A stretch of 33,824 bases of DNA from Bacteroidota bacterium (lineage in GTDB: Bacteria; Bacteroidota; Bacteroidia; B-17B0; Aurantibacillaceae). Under the pieces are notes generated by a model that was not told the DNA's origin, ran no database searches, and saw only the letters and a program-made list of their open reading frames with translations. Made by a program: the position numbers and the translations under genes. Location: contig JACDDR010000032.1 of assembly GCA_013816895.1 (NCBI GenBank), positions 1 through 33,824 on the forward strand. The letters are read 5' to 3'. Below are positions 25,636-33,669 of the stretch, piece after piece. Every line of letters starts with the position of its first letter. Position 1 is the first letter of the stretch.

Positions 25636-25694
25636 AATAGACTGCAAAATTAGCGCTAAAATCCTTAAACTTGTCATTAAATTGTAATGATACA

Positions 25695-25747
25695 GGGGTA
25701 TTTTAGCCTTTTTTCCAATAAAAATTTGTTCAGAATGGAAATACCCC
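25695..25747. repeat. Perfect 9-bp inverted repeat around the rpmH promoter
   Basis: GGGGTATTT (25695-25703) and AAATACCCC (25739-25747) are exact reverse complements separated by 35 bp. They bracket the -33 box, and the right arm ends two bases before the -7 box. Confidence 0.55.
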
Positions 25748-25756
25748 GTATATTTG
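25725..25756 (+). promoter_or_regulatory. Consensus Bacteroidota promoter of rpmH
   Basis: TTTG at 25725-25728, a 20-nt spacer, and TATATTTG at 25749-25756 match the -33/-7 consensus. The predicted transcript starts about 40 nt before the rpmH ATG. Confidence 0.85.
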
Positions 25757-25801
25757 CAATCCATTTTAAAAAGAACATTAACACATTAAACATATAATAA
25801 G

Positions 25802-25957
25802 ATGAAACGTACCTTCCAACCATCGCAACGCAAAAGAAAAAACAAACATGGATTCAGAGAGCGTATGGCTTCTGCAAATGGTCGCCGTGTAATAGCAGCA
25901 CGCCGTTCAAGAGGACGTAGAAAATTAACTGTAAGCAGCGAAAAAACTCACAAATAG
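25802..25957 (+). CDS. rpmH: 50S ribosomal protein L34
   Basis: A 51-residue, very basic ribosomal protein. It starts [20 protein letters not shown], which is unmistakable L34, and continues with [20 protein letters not shown]. It carries its own consensus promoter and an intrinsic terminator 17 bp after the stop. The usual bacterial neighbours dnaA and rnpA are not present; here the next gene downstream is yceD with another ribosomal protein gene, rpmF, behind it. Confidence 0.97.
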   Translation: MKRTFQPSQRKRKNKHGFRERMASANGRRVIAARRSRGRRKLTVSSEKTHK

Positions 25958-25974
25958 GTTTTAAAGATTTATTT

Positions 25975-26007
25975 AAGCCGTTGGCCACAAGCTGACGGCT
26001 TTTTTTA
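25975..26007 (+). terminator. Intrinsic terminator after rpmH
   Basis: An 11-bp stem AAGCCGTTGGC/GCTGACGGCTT (two wobble pairs) closes a CACAA loop, followed by seven or more T. Confidence 0.9.
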
Positions 26008-26068
26008 TGCCATAAATAAAGATATGCGGTGGCGAAGACAGAACCCCCCTTTATTTTAAAGGAAAACC

Positions 26069-26099
26069 TTTGCTAATTAACTTAAAAACAGTAATTTTG
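26069..26099 (+). promoter_or_regulatory. Consensus promoter of the yceD-rpmF operon
   Basis: TTTG at 26069-26072, a 19-nt spacer and TAATTTTG at 26092-26099. Transcription would begin about 10 nt before the yceD ATG. Confidence 0.8.
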
Positions 26100-26115
26100 T
26101 GTCCCTTTAAAAGGA

Positions 26116-26649
26116 ATGGGTAAAAGTCAGTACATAATTCAATTTGCCGGCTTACCTGTAGGAATTCATGAATTTGAATTCGATGTTACTGATAAGTTCT
26201 TTACGAGTATTGAAAGTAGTGAGATACAAAGGGCCAACCTCCATGTTCTGGCAATCCTTACCAAACAAAACAATCTGTTGCAGATGAGTTTTGAAATAAA
26301 TGGTACAGTTGGCGTAGAGTGTGACCGCTGTTTGAAAGACTTTGATTTCCCGGTTGAAGCCGAAGAAGTCCTGGTGATAAAACACGGAAACCCTGATGAA
26401 AGCACCGATGAAATATTGGTGATACCAGAAGGAGAGGATGAGTTTGATGTTGCTCAGTACATTTATGAATATATAGTTTTAGCACTGCCTGTGCGTAAGG
26501 TGCCCTGTGAGCTGGATGAAGAAAGCTTTAAGTGCGATTACGAAACACTGGAAAAACTAAACAGCATTAGCTCCGACGCTAAAAAGGAAGAGCCAATAAA
26601 CCCCTTGTGGGAACAACTTAATAAATTAAAAAAGAATAATAAAAATTAA
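26116..26649 (+). CDS. yceD: YceD/DUF177 large-subunit rRNA accumulation protein
   Basis: A 177-residue cytoplasmic protein of the DUF177 family. In E. coli and plants the family is needed for normal 23S rRNA accumulation. Family features seen are [22 protein letters not shown] with C69-x2-C72, a second pair C131 and C140 in [12 protein letters not shown], and the acidic central part leading to the conserved hydrophobic [12 protein letters not shown]. The two Cys pairs may bind a metal. It sits 11 bp upstream of rpmF, the near-universal neighbour of this family, which supports the call more than the sequence alone does. Confidence 0.9.
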   Translation: MGKSQYIIQFAGLPVGIHEFEFDVTDKFFTSIESSEIQRANLHVLAILTKQNNLLQMSFEINGTVGVECDRCLKDFDFPVEAEEVLVIKHGNPDESTDEILVIPEGEDEFDVAQYIYEYIVLALPVRKVPCELDEESFKCDYETLEKLNSISSDAKKEEPINPLWEQLNKLKKNNKN

Positions 26650-26660
26650 ATTCAGAAACC

Positions 26661-26849
26661 ATGCCAAATCCAAAAAGAAAACTATCGCGCTCACGCAGAG
26701 ATTCACGTCGTGCTACTTATAAAGCGCCTTCAATGACCATCTCTAAAGATGCTACAACAGGCGAAGCGCACTTGATGCACCGCGCTCATTGGTTTGAAGG
26801 AAAACTTTACTACAAAGGAAAAGTAGTAATGGAAAAAGCACAGGCATAA
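26661..26849 (+). CDS. rpmF: 50S ribosomal protein L32
   Basis: A 62-residue basic protein starting [20 protein letters not shown], the family signature, with [21 protein letters not shown] in the second half. It lacks the four zinc-binding cysteines found in some L32 proteins, so it is the zinc-independent form. It is cotranscribed with yceD and followed by a strong terminator 19 bp after the stop, which separates it from the plsX-fabH pair. Confidence 0.97.
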   Translation: MPNPKRKLSRSRRDSRRATYKAPSMTISKDATTGEAHLMHRAHWFEGKLYYKGKVVMEKAQA

Positions 26850-26868
26850 TTGTTAATTAGTATAGTTA

Positions 26869-26902
26869 AAAAAGCAGGCCAAAAACCTGCTTTTTGTTTT
26901 TT
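26869..26902 (+). terminator. Intrinsic terminator after rpmF
   Basis: A perfect 10-bp stem AAAAAGCAGG/CCTGCTTTTT with a CCAAAAA loop and a T-rich tail. Confidence 0.92.
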
Positions 26903-26961
26903 AAAGGTGTTTTAAAATTGTATTATTGTAGTCTGTATTAACCAAAGTTGTTACTAAATAG

Positions 26962-27900
26962 ATGAAAATCGGTTTTGATATTTTAGGCGGAGATCATTCT
27001 CCAAAGAACTGCCTCGAAGGTTTGATTCTTGCCACTAAAGAAATGCCTCCGGATGTAAAACTGGTTTTGTTTGGTGATAGCAACCTGGCAAAGGAATATT
27101 TCGCTTCCAACAATATTGATCCCAATCAGTTCGATTATGTTCATACCACGGAAGTGATTGAAATGGGCGAGCATCCAACAAAGGCTTTTTCTCAGAAACC
27201 CAACAGCAGCATATTTCTTGGTTTTAAACATTTAAAGGAAAATCACATTAACGCTTTTGTGAGTGCCGGTAATACAGGAGCAATGCTTGTAGGAGCCATG
27301 TTTACCGTGAAGGCAGTGCCGGGCGTAATAAGGCCGTGCATAACGTGCCCACTCCCAAAAGAAAACGGTGGATTTGGCATCATTCTCGATGTTGGAACCA
27401 ACGCCGATTGCAAGCCAGATGTATTGTATCAATTTGGTATTTTGGGAAATATCTGGGCCAAGGAAATTTATAAAATTGAAAAACCGAAAGTAGGTCTTCT
27501 TAACATTGGTGAAGAAGCCGAAAAAGGTAACCTTGTTGCACAGGCAACCTATAACCTGATGAAAGATTCAAAGGATTTTAATTTTGTAGGTAACGTTGAG
27601 GGTAATGATATTTATGGAGATAAGGCAGACGTAATTGTTTGCGAAGGTTTTGTTGGAAATGTTGTTCTAAAAAACGCAGAACAGTTCTATAAAATGATCA
27701 AAGCCCGTAAGGGGAACGATGAATTTTTCGACAGGTTCAATTACGAAACTTACGGTGGAACGCCCATCCTGGGAATTAATTCTAATGTATTAATCCTTCA
27801 CGGCAAATCCACTCCTCTTGCTTTTAAAAACGCATTGGTTCTTGCAAAAGAAATGATACATGTAAAGCTCGATGAAAAAATAAAACAAGTATTTCAATAA
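26962..27900 (+). CDS. plsX: Phosphate acyltransferase
   Basis: Makes acyl-phosphate from acyl-ACP, the first step of the PlsX/PlsY route to phosphatidic acid. It has 312 residues. Signatures are the start MKIGFDILGGDHSPKNCLEG, FVSAGNTGAMLVGAMF, GFGIILDVGTNADCKP, VGLLNIGEEAEKGN and VCEGFVGNVVLKN. These are the nucleotide/phosphate-binding loops of the PlsX fold and all are intact. Its stop and the fabH start overlap in TAATG. A TATTATTG sequence at 26921 is a weak promoter candidate. Confidence 0.96.
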   Translation: MKIGFDILGGDHSPKNCLEGLILATKEMPPDVKLVLFGDSNLAKEYFASNNIDPNQFDYVHTTEVIEMGEHPTKAFSQKPNSSIFLGFKHLKENHINAFVSAGNTGAMLVGAMFTVKAVPGVIRPCITCPLPKENGGFGIILDVGTNADCKPDVLYQFGILGNIWAKEIYKIEKPKVGLLNIGEEAEKGNLVAQATYNLMKDSKDFNFVGNVEGNDIYGDKADVIVCEGFVGNVVLKNAEQFYKMIKARKGNDEFFDRFNYETYGGTPILGINSNVLILHGKSTPLAFKNALVLAKEMIHVKLDEKIKQVFQ

Positions 27901-28904
27901 TGATCAGAGCTGCTATTACTGCTGTTGCAGGATATTTACCCGATAACATTGTTACCAACGCCGATCTTGAAAAGATAATTGATACTACGGATGAATGGAT
28001 AACAACACGCACTGGCATTAAGCAGCGCCATATTGAGAAGGATGCCAAAAAGGCCACTTCAGATATGGGAGTGGAGGCAGTGAAATTTCTTTGTAAAAAA
28101 CGCGGCATTGATCCTTCTGAAATTGATCTCTTAATTTGCGCCACAGTTACCCCCGATATGGTTTTTCCGGCAACTGCCAATTTAATTTGCGCACGCGTTG
28201 GAGCCAAGTGCTGGGGCTTTGACCTTTCAGCGGCATGTTCGGGTTTTATTTACGCACTTGTAACAGGTTCCCAGTTTATTGAAACGGGCCGTTATAAAAA
28301 AGTAGTGATTGTTGGTGCCGATATGATGAGCAGGATCATTGATTACGAAGACCGCACCACCTGCGTCATTTTTGGTGATGGCTGCGGAGCCATCTTACTT
28401 GAGCCAACGGAAGACGGCATGGGCGTGCAGGATTTCTTATTACATTCCGATGGAAACGGCGTGACTCATCTTCATATGAAAGCAGGCGGATCGCTTAATC
28501 CTTCTTCCATTGATACGGTTACCAATAAAATGCACTACGTTCACCAGGAAGGACAAACGGTATTTAAACACGCTGTTTATAACATGGCTGAGGTAAGCGC
28601 CAGCATCATGGAGAAAAACAACCTCAAAGCCGAAGACGTACAATGGCTTGTCGCGCATCAGGCAAATAAGCGCATTATCGACGCCACTGCATCGCGCATG
28701 GGTGTTGGACCAGAAAAAGTAATGATGAACATCGAGCGTTACGGAAATACAACTGCCGGCACTATACCGCTACTGTTATGGGATTATGAACGCCAGTTAA
28801 AAAAAGGCGACAATCTTATTATTTCCGCATTTGGCGGGGGCTTTACCTGGGGCGCCATTTATCTGAAGTGGGCTTACGACGGCGCTAAGGCCGGGAAGCC
28901 TTAA
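27900..28904 (+). CDS. fabH: 3-oxoacyl-ACP synthase III
   Basis: Condenses an acyl-CoA primer with malonyl-ACP to begin fatty-acid synthesis. It has 334 residues. The catalytic triad is C113 in DLSAACSGFIYAL, H253 in WLVAHQANKRI and N283 in ERYGNTTAGT. The N-terminal TDEWITTRTGIKQRH motif is typical of FabH. The ATG overlaps the plsX stop by one base, so the two are translationally coupled, a common lipid-synthesis arrangement. The accB-accC genes that often follow in Bacteroidota are absent here; dusB comes next from a separate promoter. Confidence 0.96.
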   Translation: MIRAAITAVAGYLPDNIVTNADLEKIIDTTDEWITTRTGIKQRHIEKDAKKATSDMGVEAVKFLCKKRGIDPSEIDLLICATVTPDMVFPATANLICARVGAKCWGFDLSAACSGFIYALVTGSQFIETGRYKKVVIVGADMMSRIIDYEDRTTCVIFGDGCGAILLEPTEDGMGVQDFLLHSDGNGVTHLHMKAGGSLNPSSIDTVTNKMHYVHQEGQTVFKHAVYNMAEVSASIMEKNNLKAEDVQWLVAHQANKRIIDATASRMGVGPEKVMMNIERYGNTTAGTIPLLLWDYERQLKKGDNLIISAFGGGFTWGAIYLKWAYDGAKAGKP

Positions 28905-28915
28905 CATACCTTCAC

Positions 28916-28946
28916 TTTCGCCGCTTTCTTTATTTCCCTATCTTTA
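28916..28946 (+). promoter_or_regulatory. Probable promoter of dusB
   Basis: TATCTTTA at 28939-28946 resembles TAnnTTTG, with a TTTC at 28916-28919 about 19 nt upstream. Transcription would start close to 28951, right at the inferred CTG start of dusB. Confidence 0.5.
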
Positions 28947-28950
28947 CAGC

Positions 28951-29934
28951 CTGGTAAAAATTGCAAATATTCAGTTGCCCGAATTCCCCTTATTGCTCGC
29001 TCCTATGGAGGATGTGAGTGATCCGCCTTTTCGATATGTATGCAAGCAATATGGCGCGGATCTTATGTACACCGAATTTATCAGCAGTGAAGGATTAATT
29101 CGCGACGCCATAAAGAGCCGCAAGAAACTTGATATTTTTGATTATGAACGTCCCATCGGGATACAGATCTTTGGCGGTGATGAAGAGGCCATGGCTCTTT
29201 CCGCGAAGATAGTGGATGCCACCAATCCCGATTTGCTTGATATTAATTTTGGTTGCCCGGTTAAAAAAGTGGTTTGCAAAGGCGCCGGGGCTGGCGTATT
29301 AAAAGACATTGATCTGATGATCCGTTTAACTACAGCTGTTGTAAAATCCACCCGGCTTCCCGTAACGGTAAAAACACGGCTTGGCTGGGACGATTCAAGC
29401 ATAAACATTATGGAGGTGGCTGAGCGCCTTCAGGACGTGGGCGTACAAGCACTAACGATTCACGGTCGTACGCGCGCGCAAATGTATAAAGGCGAAGCGC
29501 GCTGGGAGCATATTGCACAGGTAAAAAATAATCCACGCATTAAAATTCCAATTTTTGGAAATGGAGATATTGTTAGTCCTGAAAAAGCGCTTGAGTATAA
29601 AAACAGGTATGGCGTTGATGGCATTATGATCGGTCGCGCGGCTATTGGTTATCCTTGGATCTTTAACGAGATAAAACACTTTTTTAAAACCGGAGAGCAT
29701 CTTCCTGCACCAACCATTCAAAACCGCGTAGAAGTTTGCAAGGCTCATCTTTTAAAGTCGGTTGAGTGGAAGGGAGACAGGCTGGGCACAATTGAAATGA
29801 GAAGCCATTACGGTAATTACTTCAGGGGTATACCTAACTTTAAAGAGTCGCGCACAAAACTTGTTTCTTTACTTTCTTCGTCTGAAATTCTTGAAGTGCT
29901 GGATGAGGTTTCGCGTATTTACGAGGAAGTTTAA
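28951..29934 (+). CDS. dusB: tRNA-dihydrouridine synthase (DusB type), probable CTG start
   Basis: FMN enzyme that reduces uridine to dihydrouridine in tRNA. Motifs are PLLLAPMEDVSDPPFR at the first strand, the catalytic Cys in DINFGCPVKKVVCKGAGAGV (C109 with the chosen start), TVKTRLGWDD, LTIHGRTRAQMY and DGIMIGRAAIGYPW. The frame is open upstream of the first possible TTG start (28975). It reads VKIANIQLPEFPLLLAP, matching the N-terminus expected in Bacteroidota DusB, with CTG at 28951 where the family has Met. I therefore start at 28951; 28975 (TTG, 319 residues) is the fallback, and it would clip the first segment. A lost ATG or a sequence error is also possible. Confidence 0.9.
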   Translation: MVKIANIQLPEFPLLLAPMEDVSDPPFRYVCKQYGADLMYTEFISSEGLIRDAIKSRKKLDIFDYERPIGIQIFGGDEEAMALSAKIVDATNPDLLDINFGCPVKKVVCKGAGAGVLKDIDLMIRLTTAVVKSTRLPVTVKTRLGWDDSSINIMEVAERLQDVGVQALTIHGRTRAQMYKGEARWEHIAQVKNNPRIKIPIFGNGDIVSPEKALEYKNRYGVDGIMIGRAAIGYPWIFNEIKHFFKTGEHLPAPTIQNRVEVCKAHLLKSVEWKGDRLGTIEMRSHYGNYFRGIPNFKESRTKLVSLLSSSEILEVLDEVSRIYEEV

Positions 29935-29942
29935 CTTATCCG

Positions 29943-31643
29943 CTATTCTTTTATTACCTTCTTTATAACGCTCCCGCATTTTACAAAATAAATTCCTTTA
30001 GGCTGGTCGCTTAAATCTATATTGTTTGTTCCCGCTTTAAGTTTACCAAGCAGCACTTCTTTGCCTGTTCCGTTATAAACAACTACGCCTGCCGGAATGT
30101 TTATATTTATAATAATAGCGCCTGCCGAAGGATTGGGATAAATAATAAGATCATTTTCATTATCCGCCGCATCCTTAATTCCTGCGCAGGCTGACACGCT
30201 TTGAGTGTAAACAACGCTTGCCGGACAGCCCTGTCCGCTCGTGCCTGTTAGGGTATAGCTGGTGTTAACTGTTGGTGATACCGCGATGTTTGTTGCTGAT
30301 GAGTTTGTGCTCCAGGTGTATGTGATGGCACCATTGGCGGTAAGCGTTGACGTTTGGCCAACGCAGATTATGCTATTGGATGTCATGATTGAAACTGCCG
30401 GCGGCGCAATAATAGCTAAGCAAACCGTTGCTGTATTGGAGCAACCATTCGCCAGGGCTCCTTTTACAGAAAAAGTACAGGCGCATCCCATGTTGAAAGC
30501 AAAGCATGGTGATGCTTGAAGGGAGTTAAACCCGCAGGGCCCTGTCCATGTGTAAGTGCTGGCGCCCGACGCATTTAAACATCCGGTAGCGCCCACACAG
30601 GCCGTGGCGCTGTTGGCACTAACGGTTGGCGAAGGGCTGACACCTATACCCTGAGATGCAGAACCTTGGCAGCCATTGGATAGGTTTGTTGCAACAACTG
30701 TATAGGATGTTGAACTTGTTGGACTCACTACTGTAGCAGGGGTATTAGAACCGTTACTCCAGCTATAGGTGCAGTTAGCCGTGGTGTTAGCGGTAAGCGT
30801 TACGGATTTACCGGCGCACACTGTGCTCGAACTGCTTGCAATGGTAATGCTTGGTGGAACAGTATTCATAAACACCATTACTGTTGCCGTGTTTGATGAA
30901 CAACCGCCATTAGTGCCGGTTAACGAATACACACCCGCCGAACCTACGGTAGGACTTGATGTTGTAGCGCCGGATATTATTCCCGGTCCCGCCCAATTAT
31001 AAGTGCTTAAACCAGAACCGTTCAACATTGCTGTGGCATTAACGCAGGTGATACTTTGAGTGGAGCCGGCATTGGCAACGGTACTGGTAATGCTTATGGT
31101 AATAGTTTTTGTTATTGAACAACTGTAGCTGTCGTTTGCAATAACGGTATAAGTTGTAGCAAGCGAAGGACACACGGTAATTGTGCTGCCGTTGATGTTG
31201 CCGGGTTGCCAGGCGTAAGTATAAGGTGGTGTTCCGCCGGAAGCATTTGTCGTTAAGGTTTTGCATGCGCTCGGGCAAATGCTGGAGCTTGCCGATGATG
31301 AAAGGTTCATTGGTGGTGGCTGGGTAATAGTAAAAACAACTGCAACGGTTGCACTTGAGGCATCGGTCACAATTACTGTATAAGAGCCTCCGCATAATCC
31401 ATTTACAGAAGGTGTGGACGCGGGTATGGGAATCCATTGGTAACTATAGGGAGATGCGCCTCCTGAGGCGATCACGGTGGCCGATCCATTACACTGCCCG
31501 TTGCATGTAATATTGCTTTGTACTACCGTAGCTGTTAATACTAATGATAACTTGTTATTGCTGCTTGAGTTTGCGTGGTTAGCAGTCAAACCATTCACCA
31601 TAAATAAAAAGAGGAAAATGCAGGCAATGTAAATTTTTTTCAT
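29943..31643 (-). CDS. T9SS-sorted surface protein with SprB-like repeat and Ig-like domains
   Basis: A 566-residue exported protein. The signal peptide (about 1-22, MKKIYIACIFLFLFMVNGLTA) is followed by a SprB-type repeat with the ITCNGQCNGSATVIASGGAS motif at about 45-64. Then come several Cys-containing Ig-like modules of roughly 70-90 residues, each with a C near the first strand and a YxW core (SYQWIP, TYAWQP, TYNWAG, TYSWSN, TYTWTG, TYTWST). The C-terminal T9SS type A domain starts at IIYPNPSAG and ends SVIKKVIKE. Such proteins are surface adhesins or gliding-motility related. It converges on dusB with an 8-bp gap. Confidence 0.88.
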   Translation of the reverse strand: MKKIYIACIFLFLFMVNGLTANHANSSSNNKLSLVLTATVVQSNITCNGQCNGSATVIASGGASPYSYQWIPIPASTPSVNGLCGGSYTVIVTDASSATVAVVFTITQPPPMNLSSSASSSICPSACKTLTTNASGGTPPYTYAWQPGNINGSTITVCPSLATTYTVIANDSYSCSITKTITISITSTVANAGSTQSITCVNATAMLNGSGLSTYNWAGPGIISGATTSSPTVGSAGVYSLTGTNGGCSSNTATVMVFMNTVPPSITIASSSSTVCAGKSVTLTANTTANCTYSWSNGSNTPATVVSPTSSTSYTVVATNLSNGCQGSASQGIGVSPSPTVSANSATACVGATGCLNASGASTYTWTGPCGFNSLQASPCFAFNMGCACTFSVKGALANGCSNTATVCLAIIAPPAVSIMTSNSIICVGQTSTLTANGAITYTWSTNSSATNIAVSPTVNTSYTLTGTSGQGCPASVVYTQSVSACAGIKDAADNENDLIIYPNPSAGAIIININIPAGVVVYNGTGKEVLLGKLKAGTNNIDLSDQPKGIYFVKCGSVIKKVIKE

Positions 31644-31763
31644 AGGCTTATTTTTTAAAGAAGTGTCTGAACTTTGCGTATCTAATTTAGAAAATTTTCG
31701 CAGACAAAAAAAACCAAATGAAACTATTTTAAATTCTCCTTTTACGGATTCGCGATCCCCGGA

Positions 31764-32846
31764 TTAAAGTCTTCTAAACAAATCCTTAATATAATCCATC
31801 GTAGCAATTTCTTTATAGTTATCGCCAAGTGCATGATTCCACATGAACGGTAGATTATAACTAACGGTTGCCATTTTTGTAAGGGTTTCATCGTCCCATG
31901 CTTTGCTTAAATTTTTGGGAAGAGAAATGCCGTGTTTTTTTATCATCTGCTTAAATTCAGCAACACCTTCGGGGTAAATATCTTCGAGATGCTGGAAGAT
32001 AATGCAGTTGGCTAAACAATGACGCGTGCCCAGTATTTTTGATAAACCATAACTGATAGCGTGACATACTCCAACTTCGCTGTACGTTAAGCTTAAGCCT
32101 CCCATTAAAGAAGCTACCATTAGTTTGTCATTATTCTCTGGCGTTTGCCCTGCCTTATCGTTCAAATAAACTTCGCGGCACAAATGAAGGGACTGATCGC
32201 CGTAAGCAAGGCTGAAAGCGTTATTGCGGATGCCATTGTGCGATTCGATGCAATGAATGTAGGTATCCATGCCCGTATAAAACCACCAGTCGCGCGGAAC
32301 TGAAGCAATCAATTCAGGATCAAGAATTACCTGGTTAAAAACAGTCCAGTCGCATTTCAAACCAAGTTTCTTTTCAGGTCCGGTAAGTACCGCCGTCATC
32401 GACACCTCGGCTCCTGTGCCACTAATGGTAGGAACACCTAAATGGTACACGCCTGGCTTTTTAATAAGATTCAATCCCTGGTAAAGAGTGGAGGAGCCTT
32501 CGTTGGTAAGCATCAGGCTAAGTGCCTTTGCAATGTCCATAATGCTTCCGCCGCCAATTCCAATGACCCCGCTTGGTAAACCTTTTTTGGAAAGGATCTC
32601 ATCGCGCAGCAGATCTATTTGTTCAGTGGTTGGTTCGTGCGGATCAACATCAATGTAGTAAACAAGATCTTCCGATTTATTCTGAAGATTTTTACTTAAT
32701 GGTTTTTCTTTAAAATAATTATCTACCAGGTAAACAAAATAATTTTTGTTTTCAGATCGTATAGGTTCTACCGTAGCCGCAAGCTGTGAGAAGGCGCCGC
32801 GACCGTAAGTAACGCGATCGATGTTTTTAAAATTCTTGTGTGTCAT
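31764..32846 (-). CDS. kdnB: Iron-containing alcohol dehydrogenase, KdnB-like (Kdo 8-oxidase type)
   Basis: A 360-residue group III (iron-dependent) alcohol dehydrogenase. The NAD-binding GIGGGSIMDIAKA is at 96-108, PTISGTGAE at 139-147, and metal-ligand candidates are D194 and H198 in YTGMDTYIHCIES, H263 in VGVCHAISYG, and H277 in LGTRHCLANCI. The TGMDTYIHCIES and RHCLANC blocks are characteristic of the branch that includes KdnB, which oxidises C8 of Kdo on the way to 8-amino-Kdo in Shewanella. The activity is inferred; the partner aminotransferase KdnA is not in the window. It is preceded by a nonamer-repeat element and the SOD gene on the same strand. Confidence 0.72.
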   Translation of the reverse strand: MTHKNFKNIDRVTYGRGAFSQLAATVEPIRSENKNYFVYLVDNYFKEKPLSKNLQNKSEDLVYYIDVDPHEPTTEQIDLLRDEILSKKGLPSGVIGIGGGSIMDIAKALSLMLTNEGSSTLYQGLNLIKKPGVYHLGVPTISGTGAEVSMTAVLTGPEKKLGLKCDWTVFNQVILDPELIASVPRDWWFYTGMDTYIHCIESHNGIRNNAFSLAYGDQSLHLCREVYLNDKAGQTPENNDKLMVASLMGGLSLTYSEVGVCHAISYGLSKILGTRHCLANCIIFQHLEDIYPEGVAEFKQMIKKHGISLPKNLSKAWDDETLTKMATVSYNLPFMWNHALGDNYKEIATMDYIKDLFRRL

Positions 32847-32859
32847 AATTTTTATTTCG

Positions 32860-32921
32860 CGCAGATAGCGCTAATGTCGCTGATTTTGTTTTTCCCGTCT
32901 GCGTATTCGGCGTAATCTGCG
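32860..32921. repeat. Intergenic nonamer repeat forming a long imperfect hairpin
   Basis: Two 24-nt arms (32860-32883 and 32898-32921) are imperfect inverted copies, 16 of 24 matching, around a 14-nt spacer. Each arm is itself made of 9-nt units starting CGC (CGCAGATAG, CGCTAATGT, CGCTGA and CGCAGATTA, CGCCGAATA, CGCAGA). It fills nearly all of the gap between the SOD and KdnB-like genes. It looks like a dispersed repeat rather than a promoter or terminator. Confidence 0.7.
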
Positions 32922-32927
32922 AGAGAT

Positions 32928-33668
32928 TTATTTTGCACCAAAAAGCTCTTCGGCTTTATTCCAGTTAACCACATTCCACCAGTTACTGATATAATCTGCG
33001 CGCTTGTTTTGATATTTTAAATAATACGCATGCTCCCAAACATCAAGACATAGAATAATCTTTCCTTTTTCAACATCAAGATTCATCAAAGGATTATCCT
33101 GGTTGGGAGTTGTAGTAATTGCAAGCTTACCGTTTTTTTCAATAAGCCAGCACCAGCCGCTTCCGAAAACTTTTAATGCCTTATCGGCAAACTGCTTTTG
33201 AAACTCTTCGAAAGATTTAAATTCTTTATTGATCGCTTCTTTCAACTTTCCCTCAGCCATGTTTTTATATACTTCAGGATTTGGCTTTAATAATGACCAG
33301 AATAAGCTGTGATTGTAATGGCCGCCTAAATTATTTCGTATAACCGCGGATGTTGTTTTATCAATGTGCGAACATTTGGTTGCATCATCACTGGAAAAAT
33401 CAATGTTTGTAGAAGGCGTTGCGTTCAATTTGTCTACATAAGCCTGATGATGCTTCGTGTAATGAATCTCCATGGTTTGCTTGTCAATAAAGGGTTCCAT
33501 GGCATCAAAAGCATAGGGTAATTTTGGAAGGGAAAAAGATTTTTCTTCGTTAGCATGCGCTCCAATCTTTTGAAGAGCTGTAATTTTATCTTCCGACATT
33601 AAACGGGTTGTAAAAGCTGTAAGGCCAAGTAATCCCGATTTTTTTAAAAATTCTCTGCGTCCACTCAT
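32928..33668 (-). CDS. Superoxide dismutase (Fe/Mn family) with Tat-type signal
   Basis: Converts superoxide to O2 and H2O2. It has 246 residues. The first about 45 residues contain GRREFLKKSGLLGL, a twin-arginine signal motif plus hydrophobic core, so the enzyme is probably exported folded to the periplasm. The SOD domain starts at FSLPKLPYAFDAMEPFID. Metal ligands are H69 (MEIHYTKHH), H120 (GGHYNHSLFW), D209 and H213 (LDVWEHAYY). The GGHxNH form is Mn-like, but Fe or cambialistic use is possible. It starts 1 bp after the stop of the biotin-carrier gene, implying cotranscription. Confidence 0.93.
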   Translation of the reverse strand: MSGRREFLKKSGLLGLTAFTTRLMSEDKITALQKIGAHANEEKSFSLPKLPYAFDAMEPFIDKQTMEIHYTKHHQAYVDKLNATPSTNIDFSSDDATKCSHIDKTTSAVIRNNLGGHYNHSLFWSLLKPNPEVYKNMAEGKLKEAINKEFKSFEEFQKQFADKALKVFGSGWCWLIEKNGKLAITTTPNQDNPLMNLDVEKGKIILCLDVWEHAYYLKYQNKRADYISNWWNVVNWNKAEELFGAK

Positions 33669-33669
33669 T

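Noticed and set aside
25636..25764. N-terminal extension of the ABC exporter ORF
   Set aside because: It runs across the rpmH promoter and inverted repeat, and the translated residues are unlike the family.
30262..31002. Plus-strand ORFs opposite the SprB-like gene
   Set aside because: They are antisense reads of a low-complexity Thr/Ser/Ala-rich gene; the minus-strand frame has a signal peptide and a T9SS domain.
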